From NCBI GenBank assembly GCA_030533405.1, contig JAUNJF010000017.1, positions 1 through 60,307 of the forward strand: a DNA stretch of 60,307 nt. Direction: 5' to 3'. The notes below the pieces were generated by a model. The model saw only the letters and a program-made list of their open reading frames with translations. It made no database searches and had not been told where the DNA came from. Source of the stretch: Eubacteriales bacterium (GTDB taxonomy: Bacteria > Bacillota > Clostridia > Lachnospirales > Lachnospiraceae). Both the position numbers and the translations under genes were made by a program. Shown piece by piece: positions 21,497 to 30,436 of this stretch (within the stretch, counting starts at the first letter, position 1; every line of letters starts with the position of its first letter).

Positions 21497-23281
21497 GTGA
21501 TTGGCAGCGTGTATTATGCAGATGAAGTGATTGAAGAAGTGATGTCTCGAAATGATATTGTGGACATTATCAGTAATTATGTGAATCTGAAGAAAAAAGG
21601 AAATACGTATTCCGCATGTTGTCCGTTTCATCATGAAAAAACACCTTCGTTTCATGTAAGTCGAGAAAAACAAATGTATCACTGTTTTGGCTGTGGTGTA
21701 GGTGGTAATGTATATACCTTTATGATGGAACATGAAAATTTCAGCTTTCCAGAGGCGGTAGAAGCATTAGCACAAAGAGCCGGAATATCTTTACCGGAGC
21801 AAAGTATGACGCCAGAAGCAAAAAAGCAGGCAGATATTCGAAATACCATTAAGGATATGAACAAATTAGCTGCTGGCTATTTTCATTTCTTGTTAAAGGG
21901 AGAACATGGCAATTTGGCGATGGAGTACTTAAAGCAACGAGGGTTGTCGGATGAGACAATTAATGCGTTTGGTTTGGGTTACTCTGATAAATACAGCGAT
22001 GATTTGTATAAATACTTAAAAAGTAAAGGGTATCAGGATGATCAATTAAAGGAATCTGGATTGGTCAAGTTCGATGAGAAATATGGTGGCAGTGATCGGT
22101 TTTGGAATCGAGTGATGTTCCCGATTGTGGATGTCAATAATCGAGTGATTGGATTTGGTGGGCGTGTTATGGGTGATGCGAAGCCGAAATACATTAATAC
22201 GCAAGATACACCAGTGTTTGATAAAAGCCGCAACTTATATGGATTGAATTTAGCTAAGAAAAGCAAACGGCAGGGTATTATTTTCTGTGAAGGGTACATG
22301 GATGTTATATCGATGCATCAGGCAGGCTTTGATAATGCAGTTGCATCGTTGGGAACCGCACTGACAACAGGGCAGGTAAATTTGATTAAGCGATTTACGA
22401 ATCAGGTATATCTAGCTTATGATAGTGATGAAGCGGGAACCAAGGCAGCATTAAGAGCGCTTGAAATTATGAGAGAATTTGAAATGCCAGCACGCGTAAT
22501 ATCCTTAAAACCATATAAGGATCCAGATGAATTGATTCAGGCAGAGGGAACAGAAGCGTTCGAAAAAAGAATAGAACAGGCGCAAAGCGGTATTATGTTT
22601 GAAATTCATATTTTGGAGCAACAATATCATTTAGAAGATCCGCAAGAGCGAACGTTGTTTCAAAAAGAAGCTGCAAAGAGACTAGCCCTGATTATGGAGC
22701 CGTTAGAAAGGGCAAACTATGTGGAAAGTGTTGCACAGGTCTATAAAATAGATGCTAATAATTTGAAAGAAATGGTGACACAATACGGCGTATCTGCTAT
22801 GAATCGAGTAGATAATCGGGTGTTCCGAGATCAGCAGCCATATGTTTCGAAAGAAGAAAAAAAAGCAAATAACCTGCTAAAGGCAGAACGATTGCTGATT
22901 ACATGGTTAATTAATGAAAATCGTTTGTTTGACATATTAAAAAATGTTGTCGAACCGAAGGATTTTTATGAACCGGTGTATCATGATATTGTGGAAGCTT
23001 TGTTTGCACAATATGAAGCGGAGAAAAAAGTGAATCCAGCCGTAATTTTGAATCGATATCAAAGCAAAGAGGAGCATGATAAGGTATCCGCAATTATGCA
23101 ACAGGATTTTGATATGGCGATTAGTCAGGAGGAAAAGTCGAAGGCGATTACGGATTTGGTGAAAAGCATTAAAAGACGAAGTATGGAACATCGTTTAGAA
23201 GAAGCAAAAGGGGATTTGTTAAAAACATCCCAATTGATGATAGAAAAAAGTAAAATTGATAAGTTGATTATTCGTATATAA
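21497..23281 (+). CDS. dnaG: DNA primase
   Basis: 594 residues from GTG 21497, directly after the dgt TAG. The N-terminal IEEVMSRNDIVDIISNYVNL agrees with the family start. Zinc-binding CHC2 domain: CCPFHHEKTPSFHVSREKQ and HCFGCGVGGNVYTF. The TOPRIM domain has FCEGYMDVISMHQ and YLAYDSDEAGTKAA, with the catalytic acids, and the C-terminal helicase-interaction region runs from about residue 450. It makes replication primers. Coupled to dgt and followed by rpoD after 60 bases. Confidence 0.97.
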   Translation: MIGSVYYADEVIEEVMSRNDIVDIISNYVNLKKKGNTYSACCPFHHEKTPSFHVSREKQMYHCFGCGVGGNVYTFMMEHENFSFPEAVEALAQRAGISLPEQSMTPEAKKQADIRNTIKDMNKLAAGYFHFLLKGEHGNLAMEYLKQRGLSDETINAFGLGYSDKYSDDLYKYLKSKGYQDDQLKESGLVKFDEKYGGSDRFWNRVMFPIVDVNNRVIGFGGRVMGDAKPKYINTQDTPVFDKSRNLYGLNLAKKSKRQGIIFCEGYMDVISMHQAGFDNAVASLGTALTTGQVNLIKRFTNQVYLAYDSDEAGTKAALRALEIMREFEMPARVISLKPYKDPDELIQAEGTEAFEKRIEQAQSGIMFEIHILEQQYHLEDPQERTLFQKEAAKRLALIMEPLERANYVESVAQVYKIDANNLKEMVTQYGVSAMNRVDNRVFRDQQPYVSKEEKKANNLLKAERLLITWLINENRLFDILKNVVEPKDFYEPVYHDIVEALFAQYEAEKKVNPAVILNRYQSKEEHDKVSAIMQQDFDMAISQEEKSKAITDLVKSIKRRSMEHRLEEAKGDLLKTSQLMIEKSKIDKLIIRI

Positions 23282-23341
23282 ATCAAATTTATAATACAGA
23301 AAAGATAAGACATAAATGAAGTTTCTAGGAAGGATGGAAAA

Positions 23342-24586
23342 ATGGAAGACAAGAAAGAAAAAACAGCAGAAAACGTAAACGCAGCAGAGGATGAAAGATT
23401 TCAGGAAAAATTGCAGGAGCTCTTAGCAATTGCAAAAAAGAAGAAAAATGTAATTGAAGATAATGAAATTATTGCATGTTTTTCAACAAGTAAAGATGTG
23501 GAATTGACAACAGAGCGCATGGTTGAGATCTTTGATTTCTTAGAGCAAAACAAGGTAGATGTTTTGACCATCACAGATGTAGAAGATGAACCAGATGAAG
23601 ATGCATTAATGGAAGTGGAAAATGATGAAGATATTTCGATTGAAAAGATTGATTTATCTGTTCCGGAAGGAACAAACATTGAAGATCCAGTCAGAATGTA
23701 TTTAAAAGAGATTGGTAAAGTTCCTTTGTTAAGTGCAGAAGAAGAAATAAATCTTGCACAAAAGATGGAAGAAGGAGAAATGGCAAAATCACAGTTAGAA
23801 GAGGATGCGGATAATCTTTCTGACGAGCAGAAAAAGGAATTAAAGAATATTATTAATCAGGGTGATTATGCAAAGAAAAAACTTGCAGAGGCTAACTTAC
23901 GTTTGGTTGTTAGTATTGCAAAACGTTATGTGGGTAGAGGTATGTTATTCCTTGATTTGATTCAGGAAGGTAACCTTGGTTTGATTAAAGCAGTAGAAAA
24001 GTTTGATTATCGTAAAGGATATAAGTTTTCTACATATGCAACATGGTGGATTCGTCAGGCGATTACCAGAGCAATTGCAGATCAGGCAAGAACAATTCGT
24101 ATCCCTGTGCATATGGTAGAAACAATTAATAAGTTGATTCGTGTTTCAAGACAGCTTTTACAGGAGCTTGGACGTGAACCATCTCCAGAAGAAATTGCTG
24201 AGCAAATGGATATTCCAGTAGATCGTGTAAGAGAGATTTTGAAGATTTCTCAAGAGCCTGTTTCCTTGGAGACACCAATTGGTGAAGAGGAAGATAGTCA
24301 TCTTGGCGATTTCATTCAGGATGAGAATGTTCCAGTACCAGCGGATGCGGCAGCATTTACTTTATTAAAGGAACAGTTGGTAGAAGTGTTATCTACTTTG
24401 ACAGAGCGTGAGCAAAAGGTATTGCGTCTTCGTTTTGGTTTAGATGATGGACGTGCCAGAACATTGGAAGAAGTTGGTAAAGAGTTCAATGTTACACGTG
24501 AGCGTATTCGTCAGATTGAAGCAAAAGCTTTACGTAAATTACGTCATCCAAGCCGTAGTAGAAAATTAAGAGATTATTTGGAGTAA
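23342..24586 (+). CDS. rpoD: primary RNA polymerase sigma factor SigA/RpoD
   Basis: 414 residues. Region 1.2 is [17 protein letters not shown]. Region 2 has [36 protein letters not shown] and [20 protein letters not shown] (-10 recognition). Region 3 is [17 protein letters not shown]. Region 4.2 HTH is [20 protein letters not shown]. An acidic region 1.1 ([17 protein letters not shown] to [12 protein letters not shown]) is present. Start ATG 23342 follows AGGAAGGATGG. It is the housekeeping sigma. Confidence 0.98.
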   Translation: MEDKKEKTAENVNAAEDERFQEKLQELLAIAKKKKNVIEDNEIIACFSTSKDVELTTERMVEIFDFLEQNKVDVLTITDVEDEPDEDALMEVENDEDISIEKIDLSVPEGTNIEDPVRMYLKEIGKVPLLSAEEEINLAQKMEEGEMAKSQLEEDADNLSDEQKKELKNIINQGDYAKKKLAEANLRLVVSIAKRYVGRGMLFLDLIQEGNLGLIKAVEKFDYRKGYKFSTYATWWIRQAITRAIADQARTIRIPVHMVETINKLIRVSRQLLQELGREPSPEEIAEQMDIPVDRVREILKISQEPVSLETPIGEEEDSHLGDFIQDENVPVPADAAAFTLLKEQLVEVLSTLTEREQKVLRLRFGLDDGRARTLEEVGKEFNVTRERIRQIEAKALRKLRHPSRSRKLRDYLE

Positions 24587-24589
24587 AAA

Positions 24590-25393
24590 ATGGATATTGT
24601 CTTGTCAAAGAGAATGGAGACTGTGGTAAATATGGTTTTACCACAGTCCGTTATTATAGGGGAAAATACACAGATTACAGTCGCAGATATCGGTTGTGAT
24701 CATGCATATGTTTCGATTGCATTGATTAAACGTGGAATCGCAAAAAATGTAATTGCAATGGATGTTAGAAAAGGTCCGCTTGCAATTGCGAAGAAAAATG
24801 TACAATTGCATGAACTTGAGGATGTGATTGATATACGATTGAGTGATGGACTTGAAAAATTGGCTTGCGATGAAGCGGATGTTGTTGTAATAGCAGGTAT
24901 GGGTGGGTTGTTGGTAAAAGGGATATTGGAGAGAGGAAATCATATAACTCCACGTCCTATTTTAATTTTGCAACCACAGTCTGACTTGAAAGAAGTTCGC
25001 AAGTATTTGCTTAAACAAAAATACATCATTGAAAAGGAAGAAATGCTCATTGATGAAGGGAAATATTACACAGTTATGCGGGTGATCCCAGAAGAACATG
25101 ATATCTGGAAACAGAATATGGAATGTGATGGGACTTCAAATGATGCTACATACAGTGAAGTGGAACTTTTATATGGACGTTACGGTTTACAGCATAAAGA
25201 TATGATTTTAAGTGCTTATTTAAAAAAAGAAGCGGAACAATTGCAACAAATACGACAAAAATTGCAGGAACATGTCGATGATATGACAAAAAAAGGGATG
25301 GATATTCCGGATAAGACAAAAGAAAGAATATGTACAATACAACAGGAAATAGAGTATAATAATAGAGCAAGGGAATATTTTATACAGGAATAA
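24590..25393 (+). CDS. trmK: tRNA (adenine(22)-N(1))-methyltransferase
   Basis: 267 residues, four bases after rpoD. The N-terminal half is a Rossmann SAM methyltransferase: ADIGCDHAYVSIALIKRG is motif I, IDIRLSDGLEKL and VVIAGMGGLLVKGILE follow, then LQPQSDLKEVRKYL. The C-terminal coiled coil (KKEAEQLQQIRQKLQEHVDD) is characteristic of TrmK. It modifies A22 in tRNAs. The rpoD-trmK-Nif3 order is common in Firmicutes, supporting the call. Confidence 0.92.
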   Translation: MDIVLSKRMETVVNMVLPQSVIIGENTQITVADIGCDHAYVSIALIKRGIAKNVIAMDVRKGPLAIAKKNVQLHELEDVIDIRLSDGLEKLACDEADVVVIAGMGGLLVKGILERGNHITPRPILILQPQSDLKEVRKYLLKQKYIIEKEEMLIDEGKYYTVMRVIPEEHDIWKQNMECDGTSNDATYSEVELLYGRYGLQHKDMILSAYLKKEAEQLQQIRQKLQEHVDDMTKKGMDIPDKTKERICTIQQEIEYNNRAREYFIQE

Positions 25394-25489
25394 TTGAATC
25401 AATACAATACGAAGTATCATTGGTTCCTGAACATGTAGCGAAGCGGAATGTGAAGGATCCGTTTTACTTGGGTGAAACGAGGTGAGAAA

Positions 25490-26299
25490 ATGGTTTGCGA
25501 ACAGGTGATGCAGATTTTAGATGCATTGTCACCAAAGAAATATGCATGTGAGTGGGATAATGTAGGTTTGTTAGTGGGAAGACCACAAAAGGAAGTTAAA
25601 AGAATTATGGTTGCTTTAGATGCAACAAAAGAGGTGGTAGAAGAAGCGGTAGCAAACGGTATTGACATGCTGATTACCCATCATCCGATGATTTTTTCTG
25701 CTATGAAACAGGTAAGCGAGGGTCAATTTACGCAGGAAAAAGTTTTAACATTAGCAGAACATGGAATTTGCTATTATGCGATGCATACCAATTTTGATGC
25801 CGTTGGTGGAATGGCAGATTTGGCAGCAGGAGAACAGTATCTTAATTTAACAGATGTTTCGCCAATTGAACCTTGTAATGAGATTTGTGAGCAGGAAGGC
25901 GTTGGAATGGGGCGATATGGAAAGCTTCCGAAACCTATGAAAGCGTCTGAAGTGGCGGAATATGTAAAGCAGAAGTTTCATTTGCCATTTGTTATGTTAT
26001 ACCAGGATAAGAAACAGGCAGAAAAGGTATATGAGCGTATTGCGGTGATGCCGGGTTCGGGAAAAAGCGTAATGAAGCAGGTTTTGGGAAATGGATACGA
26101 CTTGCTTTTGACAGGTGATTATGGTCATCATGAGGGTATTGATGCAATGGATATGGGGTTGACAGTAATCGATGCAACGCACTATGGATTGGAGTACATT
26201 TTTATAGATTTTGTGTGCGCCTATTTGCAAGAGCAATGCAAAGAGGAAGATGTGGTTGTAAGTAAATCACAGACAGGGGCACCCGTTACAGTATTATAA
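25490..26299 (+). CDS. Nif3-like dinuclear metal centre protein
   Basis: 269 residues from ATG 25490 (GAGGTGAG upstream; GTG 25472 rejected). Metal-binding histidines: MLITHHPMIF (about 61-70), YYAMHTNFDAVGG (about 96-108) and the late YGHHEGIDAMDMG, ending IDATHYGLE. Also called the YqfO family; some members are GTP cyclohydrolase I type 2-like. Function in cells is unresolved. Sits after trmK as in many Firmicutes. Confidence 0.92.
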   Translation: MVCEQVMQILDALSPKKYACEWDNVGLLVGRPQKEVKRIMVALDATKEVVEEAVANGIDMLITHHPMIFSAMKQVSEGQFTQEKVLTLAEHGICYYAMHTNFDAVGGMADLAAGEQYLNLTDVSPIEPCNEICEQEGVGMGRYGKLPKPMKASEVAEYVKQKFHLPFVMLYQDKKQAEKVYERIAVMPGSGKSVMKQVLGNGYDLLLTGDYGHHEGIDAMDMGLTVIDATHYGLEYIFIDFVCAYLQEQCKEEDVVVSKSQTGAPVTVL

Positions 26300-26327
26300 G
26301 AGAATTAGACTTGAAAGGAGAAGGCTT

Positions 26328-27986
26328 ATGATGAAGATTGTAGTGGAAGGTAAGACTTATGAAGTAGAAGAGGGCATCACGCTCGAAGAAATTGCAAAGC
26401 AGTATGGAACCTGTGAAAAGGGGCAGATTGTATTGGCATATCGCGATGGACATTTATGTGAACTTTATAAAAGCGTAGATGATCAGGCAGAAATTCAATT
26501 TGTGACGACTGCAGAAAAGATTGGCTTGGATACATATAAAAGAAGTATGATTTTGATGATGATGAAGGCCTTTCGTGAGGTGCTAAAAGAAAAGGGAACT
26601 ACTGGAAGAATTCGTGTTTTGTTTTCATTAAGTAAAGGTTTTTATTGCGAACTAGATTCGGAAAAAGAGAAAATAAGCAATGCGCTTTTGAAAGAAGTGA
26701 AGGAAAAGATGGAAGCGCTTGTTGCACAGAATTTAACAATCGAGAAATATACATATAATTCAAAGGAATTAAGAGAACGCTTTGAACAGCAAGGAAGAAT
26801 GGATAAGGTGAAATTGTTTAAATATCGCCGTGCTTCCAATGCGAATGCATACCGTTTGGATGATTTTGAAGATTATTACTATGGATTTATGGTGCCATCT
26901 ACGAGTTATTTGAAGTATTTTGAATTATATCCATATGAATCAGGTTTTGTGTTACAAATGCCGACGAAGAAAGAGCCAGATGTTGTTCCAACATTTTGTC
27001 CGCAGCATAAGTTGTATCAGGTAATGAAGCAGTCAGATGAATGGGCTGTTATGTTAGGTGTGGATACAGTAGGTGGTTTGAATGATACCATCTCAAATGG
27101 AGAAATTAATGATTTGATGTTGGTACAGGAAGCACTTCAGGAAAAGAAAATTGCAGAAATTGCTGAGCAGATAAAAGCACAGGGGAAAAAGGTAGTTTTA
27201 ATTGCAGGTCCTAGTTCGTCAGGAAAAACTTCATTTTCACACCGTTTAAGTATTCAGTTAAGAGCGATGGGATTGAAACCGCATCCAATTGCGCTTGATA
27301 ACTATTTTGTGAATCGGGATGACACACCAAAGGATGAAGATGGCAATTATGACTTTGAGTGCATTGAGGCAGTGGATACTGCACAATTTAATGAGGATAT
27401 GGTTCGCTTATTAAATGGTGAAGAAATTCAGATGCCAACATTTAACTTCATAAAAGGAGAAAGAGAATACAAGGGCAATACTATGAAACTTCGTGAAAGC
27501 GATGTATTGGTCATTGAGGGTATTCATGGTTTAAATCCTAAGATGTCGGAAAAGTTGCCGAATGAAAGTAAATTCAAAGTATATATCAGCGCGCTTACAC
27601 AGTTAAATGTAGATGAGCATAATCGTATTGCTACAACAGATGGACGTCTGATTCGTAGAATTGTAAGAGATGCGAGAACAAGAGGTAATTCTGCAAAGGA
27701 TACAATTGCAATGTGGGATTCCGTTCGAAGAGGAGAAGAGCAGAATATTTTCCCATATCAAGAGGAGGCAGATGCAATGTTTAATTCTGCATTGATTCAT
27801 GAGCTTTGTGTGATTAAACCATATGTGGAGCCATTGTTATTTGCGATTTCTCCAGATGAGAAAGAATATCAGGAAGCAAAAAGATTATTGAAGTTTTTAG
27901 ATTATTTCTTGGGGATTAGCTCAGAGCATATTCCCAATAACAGTATTTTGCGAGAATTTGTAGGCGGAAGTTGTTTCCCAGTATAA
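26328..27986 (+). CDS. nucleoside (uridine-type) kinase with TGS-like N-terminus
   Basis: 552 residues (start ATG 26328 or 26331). It begins with a ubiquitin-like TGS segment (KIVVEGKTYEVEEGITLEEI), then a threonyl-tRNA-synthetase-like region, then the kinase part with P-loop LIAGPSSSGKTSFSHRLSI at about 292-310, DNYFVNRDDTP and EGIHGLNPKM. This architecture is typical of Firmicute nucleoside kinases annotated near uridine kinase. Substrate (uridine/cytidine) is inferred. Ends at the rnpB terminator. Confidence 0.9.
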   Translation: MMKIVVEGKTYEVEEGITLEEIAKQYGTCEKGQIVLAYRDGHLCELYKSVDDQAEIQFVTTAEKIGLDTYKRSMILMMMKAFREVLKEKGTTGRIRVLFSLSKGFYCELDSEKEKISNALLKEVKEKMEALVAQNLTIEKYTYNSKELRERFEQQGRMDKVKLFKYRRASNANAYRLDDFEDYYYGFMVPSTSYLKYFELYPYESGFVLQMPTKKEPDVVPTFCPQHKLYQVMKQSDEWAVMLGVDTVGGLNDTISNGEINDLMLVQEALQEKKIAEIAEQIKAQGKKVVLIAGPSSSGKTSFSHRLSIQLRAMGLKPHPIALDNYFVNRDDTPKDEDGNYDFECIEAVDTAQFNEDMVRLLNGEEIQMPTFNFIKGEREYKGNTMKLRESDVLVIEGIHGLNPKMSEKLPNESKFKVYISALTQLNVDEHNRIATTDGRLIRRIVRDARTRGNSAKDTIAMWDSVRRGEEQNIFPYQEEADAMFNSALIHELCVIKPYVEPLLFAISPDEKEYQEAKRLLKFLDYFLGISSEHIPNNSILREFVGGSCFPV

Positions 27987-28023
27987 TGTGCAATGTATTT
28001 GTATTGGATTAAATAATTTTAGG

Positions 28024-28071
28024 TAACAAAATAGGCGATTGCTATTCATATAGCAATCGCCTATTTTGTTA
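28024..28071. terminator. bidirectional terminator between kinase gene and rnpB
   Basis: A perfect 21-pair hairpin: TAACAAAATAGGCGATTGCT and its complement around a four-base loop. A-rich and T-rich ends allow termination on both strands; it terminates rnpB on the minus strand. Confidence 0.95.
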
Positions 28072-28416
28072 TGACTCAGACGATAAGCCGGGTTATGTCG
28101 TTGAATGATCATCTATCTAGACCTACTGTTACCAATAGGTTCAAGCGACCTACCCGAGAACGTGACGGGCAGCCACATGGTTCTCTGTTCGGTCTTGCTT
28201 CGAGTGGGGTTTACAGAGCCTGCTTTGTTACCAAAACAGCGGTGAGCTCTTACCTCGCCTTTCCACCCTTACCAAATAAATTTGGCGGTATATTTCTGTT
28301 GCACTAGCCTGGGAGTCGCCTCCACCGGACGTTATCCGGCACCCTGCCCTATGAAGCCCGGACTTTCCTCACCTGCAACCTTTCGTACTTGCAGCCGCGA
28401 TCATTTGTCTGAGTCG
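28072..28416 (-). ncRNA. rnpB: RNase P RNA (M1 RNA)
   Basis: Read on the minus strand it contains the universal core GAGGAAAGTCCGGGCTTCAT, then GGGCAGGGTGCCGGATAAC, GTCCGGTGGAGGCGACTCCC, GGGTGGAAAGGCGAGGTAAG and the final ACCCGGCTTATCGTCTGAG. The ends pair as P1 (GACTCAGAC with GTCTGAGTC), fixing the limits to a few bases. About 345 nt. It is the catalytic RNA of tRNA 5' processing. Plus-strand reading frames here are meaningless. Confidence 0.97.
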
Positions 28417-28421
28417 TTGAT

Positions 28422-28449
28422 ATTCTATCATGTTTGGCATAGTTGTCAA
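28422..28449 (-). promoter_or_regulatory. rnpB promoter
   Basis: On the minus strand TTGACA, 16 bases, TAGAAT, placing the transcription start at about 28415, which is the first base of the P1 stem. Confidence 0.85.
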
Positions 28450-28486
28450 GTGATATTACAATTTTAAATCAAATAAAAGCATAGAA

Positions 28487-29287
28487 TTACTTTCTGTCAG
28501 GTTCGTATTTTTCCAGTTTGCTGGAAATGAGAATGTCCTGATAACGCTCCATATATTGTTCTGCACTGAGTGAAGAAATATAATTTTTAATATATTGTTT
28601 ACGAACACCACGATTATGAAGTGTGTCAATTGCTTTATTATATGCTATGGCAGCAGAAATTTTGTCTGGATAACGTCCAACCAAAGTATTTCCTTTTATA
28701 TGGATTTTGCATTCATACTCTGTTTTGGTGTCAGTTGTTATTTCTGTGACTCCCATATATTCGTTAATGACTCTCAAATTTTCATATCGGAAGTCATAAT
28801 CGTTTTGATTCATGAAAATATAATCAATTCCTTTTTTGGCGTAGCTTTTAATTCCATAACGGGATAATATACTATATTGACTGCCATAGTTACAGATGAA
28901 AAAATAACCGCCACGTGTTTGGATTTTATGATTCGCATAGAAAAATAAATCTTCACGGTCAAAAATTAAATATTTTTTTGGAGAAAAGAAATAATAAAAA
29001 AATCGTGTTTGTAAATAGATTGGTGTTTTGAAGTAAATTCCGGTATTACGATAATTCATTAATATCACGAATTTAGAAAAATCCAACGCAAAATGGGAAG
29101 AATAATCTTCAAGTGTATACTTGTTTTCTCGTAGGATTGCACATGCTTCATTGTAGGCCTGTGCAGCGGTTTTTGCATCAGAAAAACTGCCAAGACTAAC
29201 ATGCTTTGATTGAATTGTGATAGAACTGCGGTAGTAGATACTACCATCTTTTTTTTGTGACTGCGTCACGCCTTTATAATTTTCCAT
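28487..29287 (-). CDS. AP2 - degenerate HNH - AP2 DNA-binding protein
   Basis: 266 residues from ATG 29287; AGGAG is 16 bases upstream, which is far, and the in-frame TTG at 29341 has no site. It starts with an AP2 domain (NYKGVTQSQKKDGSIYYRSS, VSLGSFSDAKTAAQAYNEA) and ends with a second (YECKIHIKGNTLVGRYPDKI plus AAIAYNKAID). Between them is a relic HNH homing endonuclease core: GIDYIFMNQNDYDFRYENLR, where an active enzyme has VDHIDGN. The metal histidine is gone, so it probably binds DNA without cutting. It lies beside rnpB, transcribed in the same direction. Confidence 0.78.
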   Translation of the reverse strand: MENYKGVTQSQKKDGSIYYRSSITIQSKHVSLGSFSDAKTAAQAYNEACAILRENKYTLEDYSSHFALDFSKFVILMNYRNTGIYFKTPIYLQTRFFYYFFSPKKYLIFDREDLFFYANHKIQTRGGYFFICNYGSQYSILSRYGIKSYAKKGIDYIFMNQNDYDFRYENLRVINEYMGVTEITTDTKTEYECKIHIKGNTLVGRYPDKISAAIAYNKAIDTLHNRGVRKQYIKNYISSLSAEQYMERYQDILISSKLEKYEPDRK

Positions 29288-29449
29288 GTTATCGTTGTTG
29301 TTACTCCTTTTATTTATCGTTTTAATGTTGGTTTTGAACAACTACAAAAATTTTAACATATAGAAGGAAGTAACAAAATACTTGACCTTTGTTCTAGTTA
29401 CTCATATAATTTAAATACATATGTCTAATAGGAGAATATTACATTTTAT

Positions 29450-30331
29450 ATGAAAAAAATGAAGAAAAAGACAATGGTTGAAGCGTCAATCATTATATTG
29501 TTATTAGCAATTTTAATATTATTTGGATATCGTGTAGTGATTACTTCTTTAGAGGTGCCAGGTCGATTAAGCAGTGTTTCGATTGCAGCAACGAATCTTA
29601 ATTACGCTGGATGTGAAATAAAAAAGGTTCAAAAGATAGAGTATAACGAGATGAAATACGGATATATGGATGGTATGCTTCTTGCACAGATGGATGTTTT
29701 AGATACTCGTTATGATGACGAGCGAATGGAAGAAATTCGTGCTGTGAATAATTTGACTGCAATGAGTAAAATGACTGCAAATCGTGTTGCATACGAAAAG
29801 GCTAAAGCAAAGCAAGAAGAAGAGATTGAAAAGGCATTTGAAGCAAAAAAATTAGCTGATGCTGCAAAAGAAGCGAAGATTCAACAGATCATGGCGGAGA
29901 GAAAGCGCCAAGAGGATATTGAAAACAATAGGGTTCCGATTCAGATTGATCCGGGAAGTGCAACAGATACAGGAAGTGGAGATACACAAAGTAAAGGTGG
30001 TCAAAAGGGTGAACCGGTGTTTGCAACAACACATGGTGAAAGCTTGGGAAAATATGTAATCACAGCGTATTGTACTTGTAAAATCTGTTGTGGTGTCTAT
30101 TCAGGTGGTAATCGTACAGCAAGTGGAACAGTGCCTACAACAAACCGAACGCTTGCGGTAGATACGAATGTCATACCATTTGGAACCAGACTTGTTATTA
30201 ATGGACAAGTATATGTCGCAGAAGATCGTGGTGGTGCGATTAAAGGTAAGAGAATAGATATGTTTTTCTACACACATAAAGAAGCTTTACAGTGGGGAAG
30301 AAGAACAATGGAAGTTTTTCTTGCTGAATAG
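29450..30331 (+). CDS. membrane-anchored 3D-domain protein (lytic transglycosylase-like)
   Basis: 293 residues. One N-terminal membrane helix (EASIIILLLAILILFGY, residues 11-27), a Lys/Glu/Ala-rich coiled coil (about 105-155), then a C-terminal 3D domain (TAYCTCKICCGVYSGGN, TASGTVPTTNRTLAVDTNVI, EDRGGAIKGKRIDMFF) with the three conserved aspartates. 3D domains are related to MltA-type peptidoglycan lytic enzymes. Extracellular wall remodelling is inferred. Confidence 0.88.
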   Translation: MKKMKKKTMVEASIIILLLAILILFGYRVVITSLEVPGRLSSVSIAATNLNYAGCEIKKVQKIEYNEMKYGYMDGMLLAQMDVLDTRYDDERMEEIRAVNNLTAMSKMTANRVAYEKAKAKQEEEIEKAFEAKKLADAAKEAKIQQIMAERKRQEDIENNRVPIQIDPGSATDTGSGDTQSKGGQKGEPVFATTHGESLGKYVITAYCTCKICCGVYSGGNRTASGTVPTTNRTLAVDTNVIPFGTRLVINGQVYVAEDRGGAIKGKRIDMFFYTHKEALQWGRRTMEVFLAE

Positions 30332-30436
30332 CTTGAAGTTTTGCGTTATATGTGATAATAATATAGACGCAACGAATGATATAGGGAATGAGCAACAAAG
30401 TTGCTTTCACACTTTATAGGAAAAGAGGAAAAGAAT

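Noticed and set aside
28071-28467. Two plus-strand open frames of 61-78 codons
   Set aside because: They lie on the complement of RNase P RNA; the universal rnpB core explains the sequence.
30332-30436. T-box or attenuator before thrC
   Set aside because: Only 105 bases, no T-box sequence or specifier loop found.
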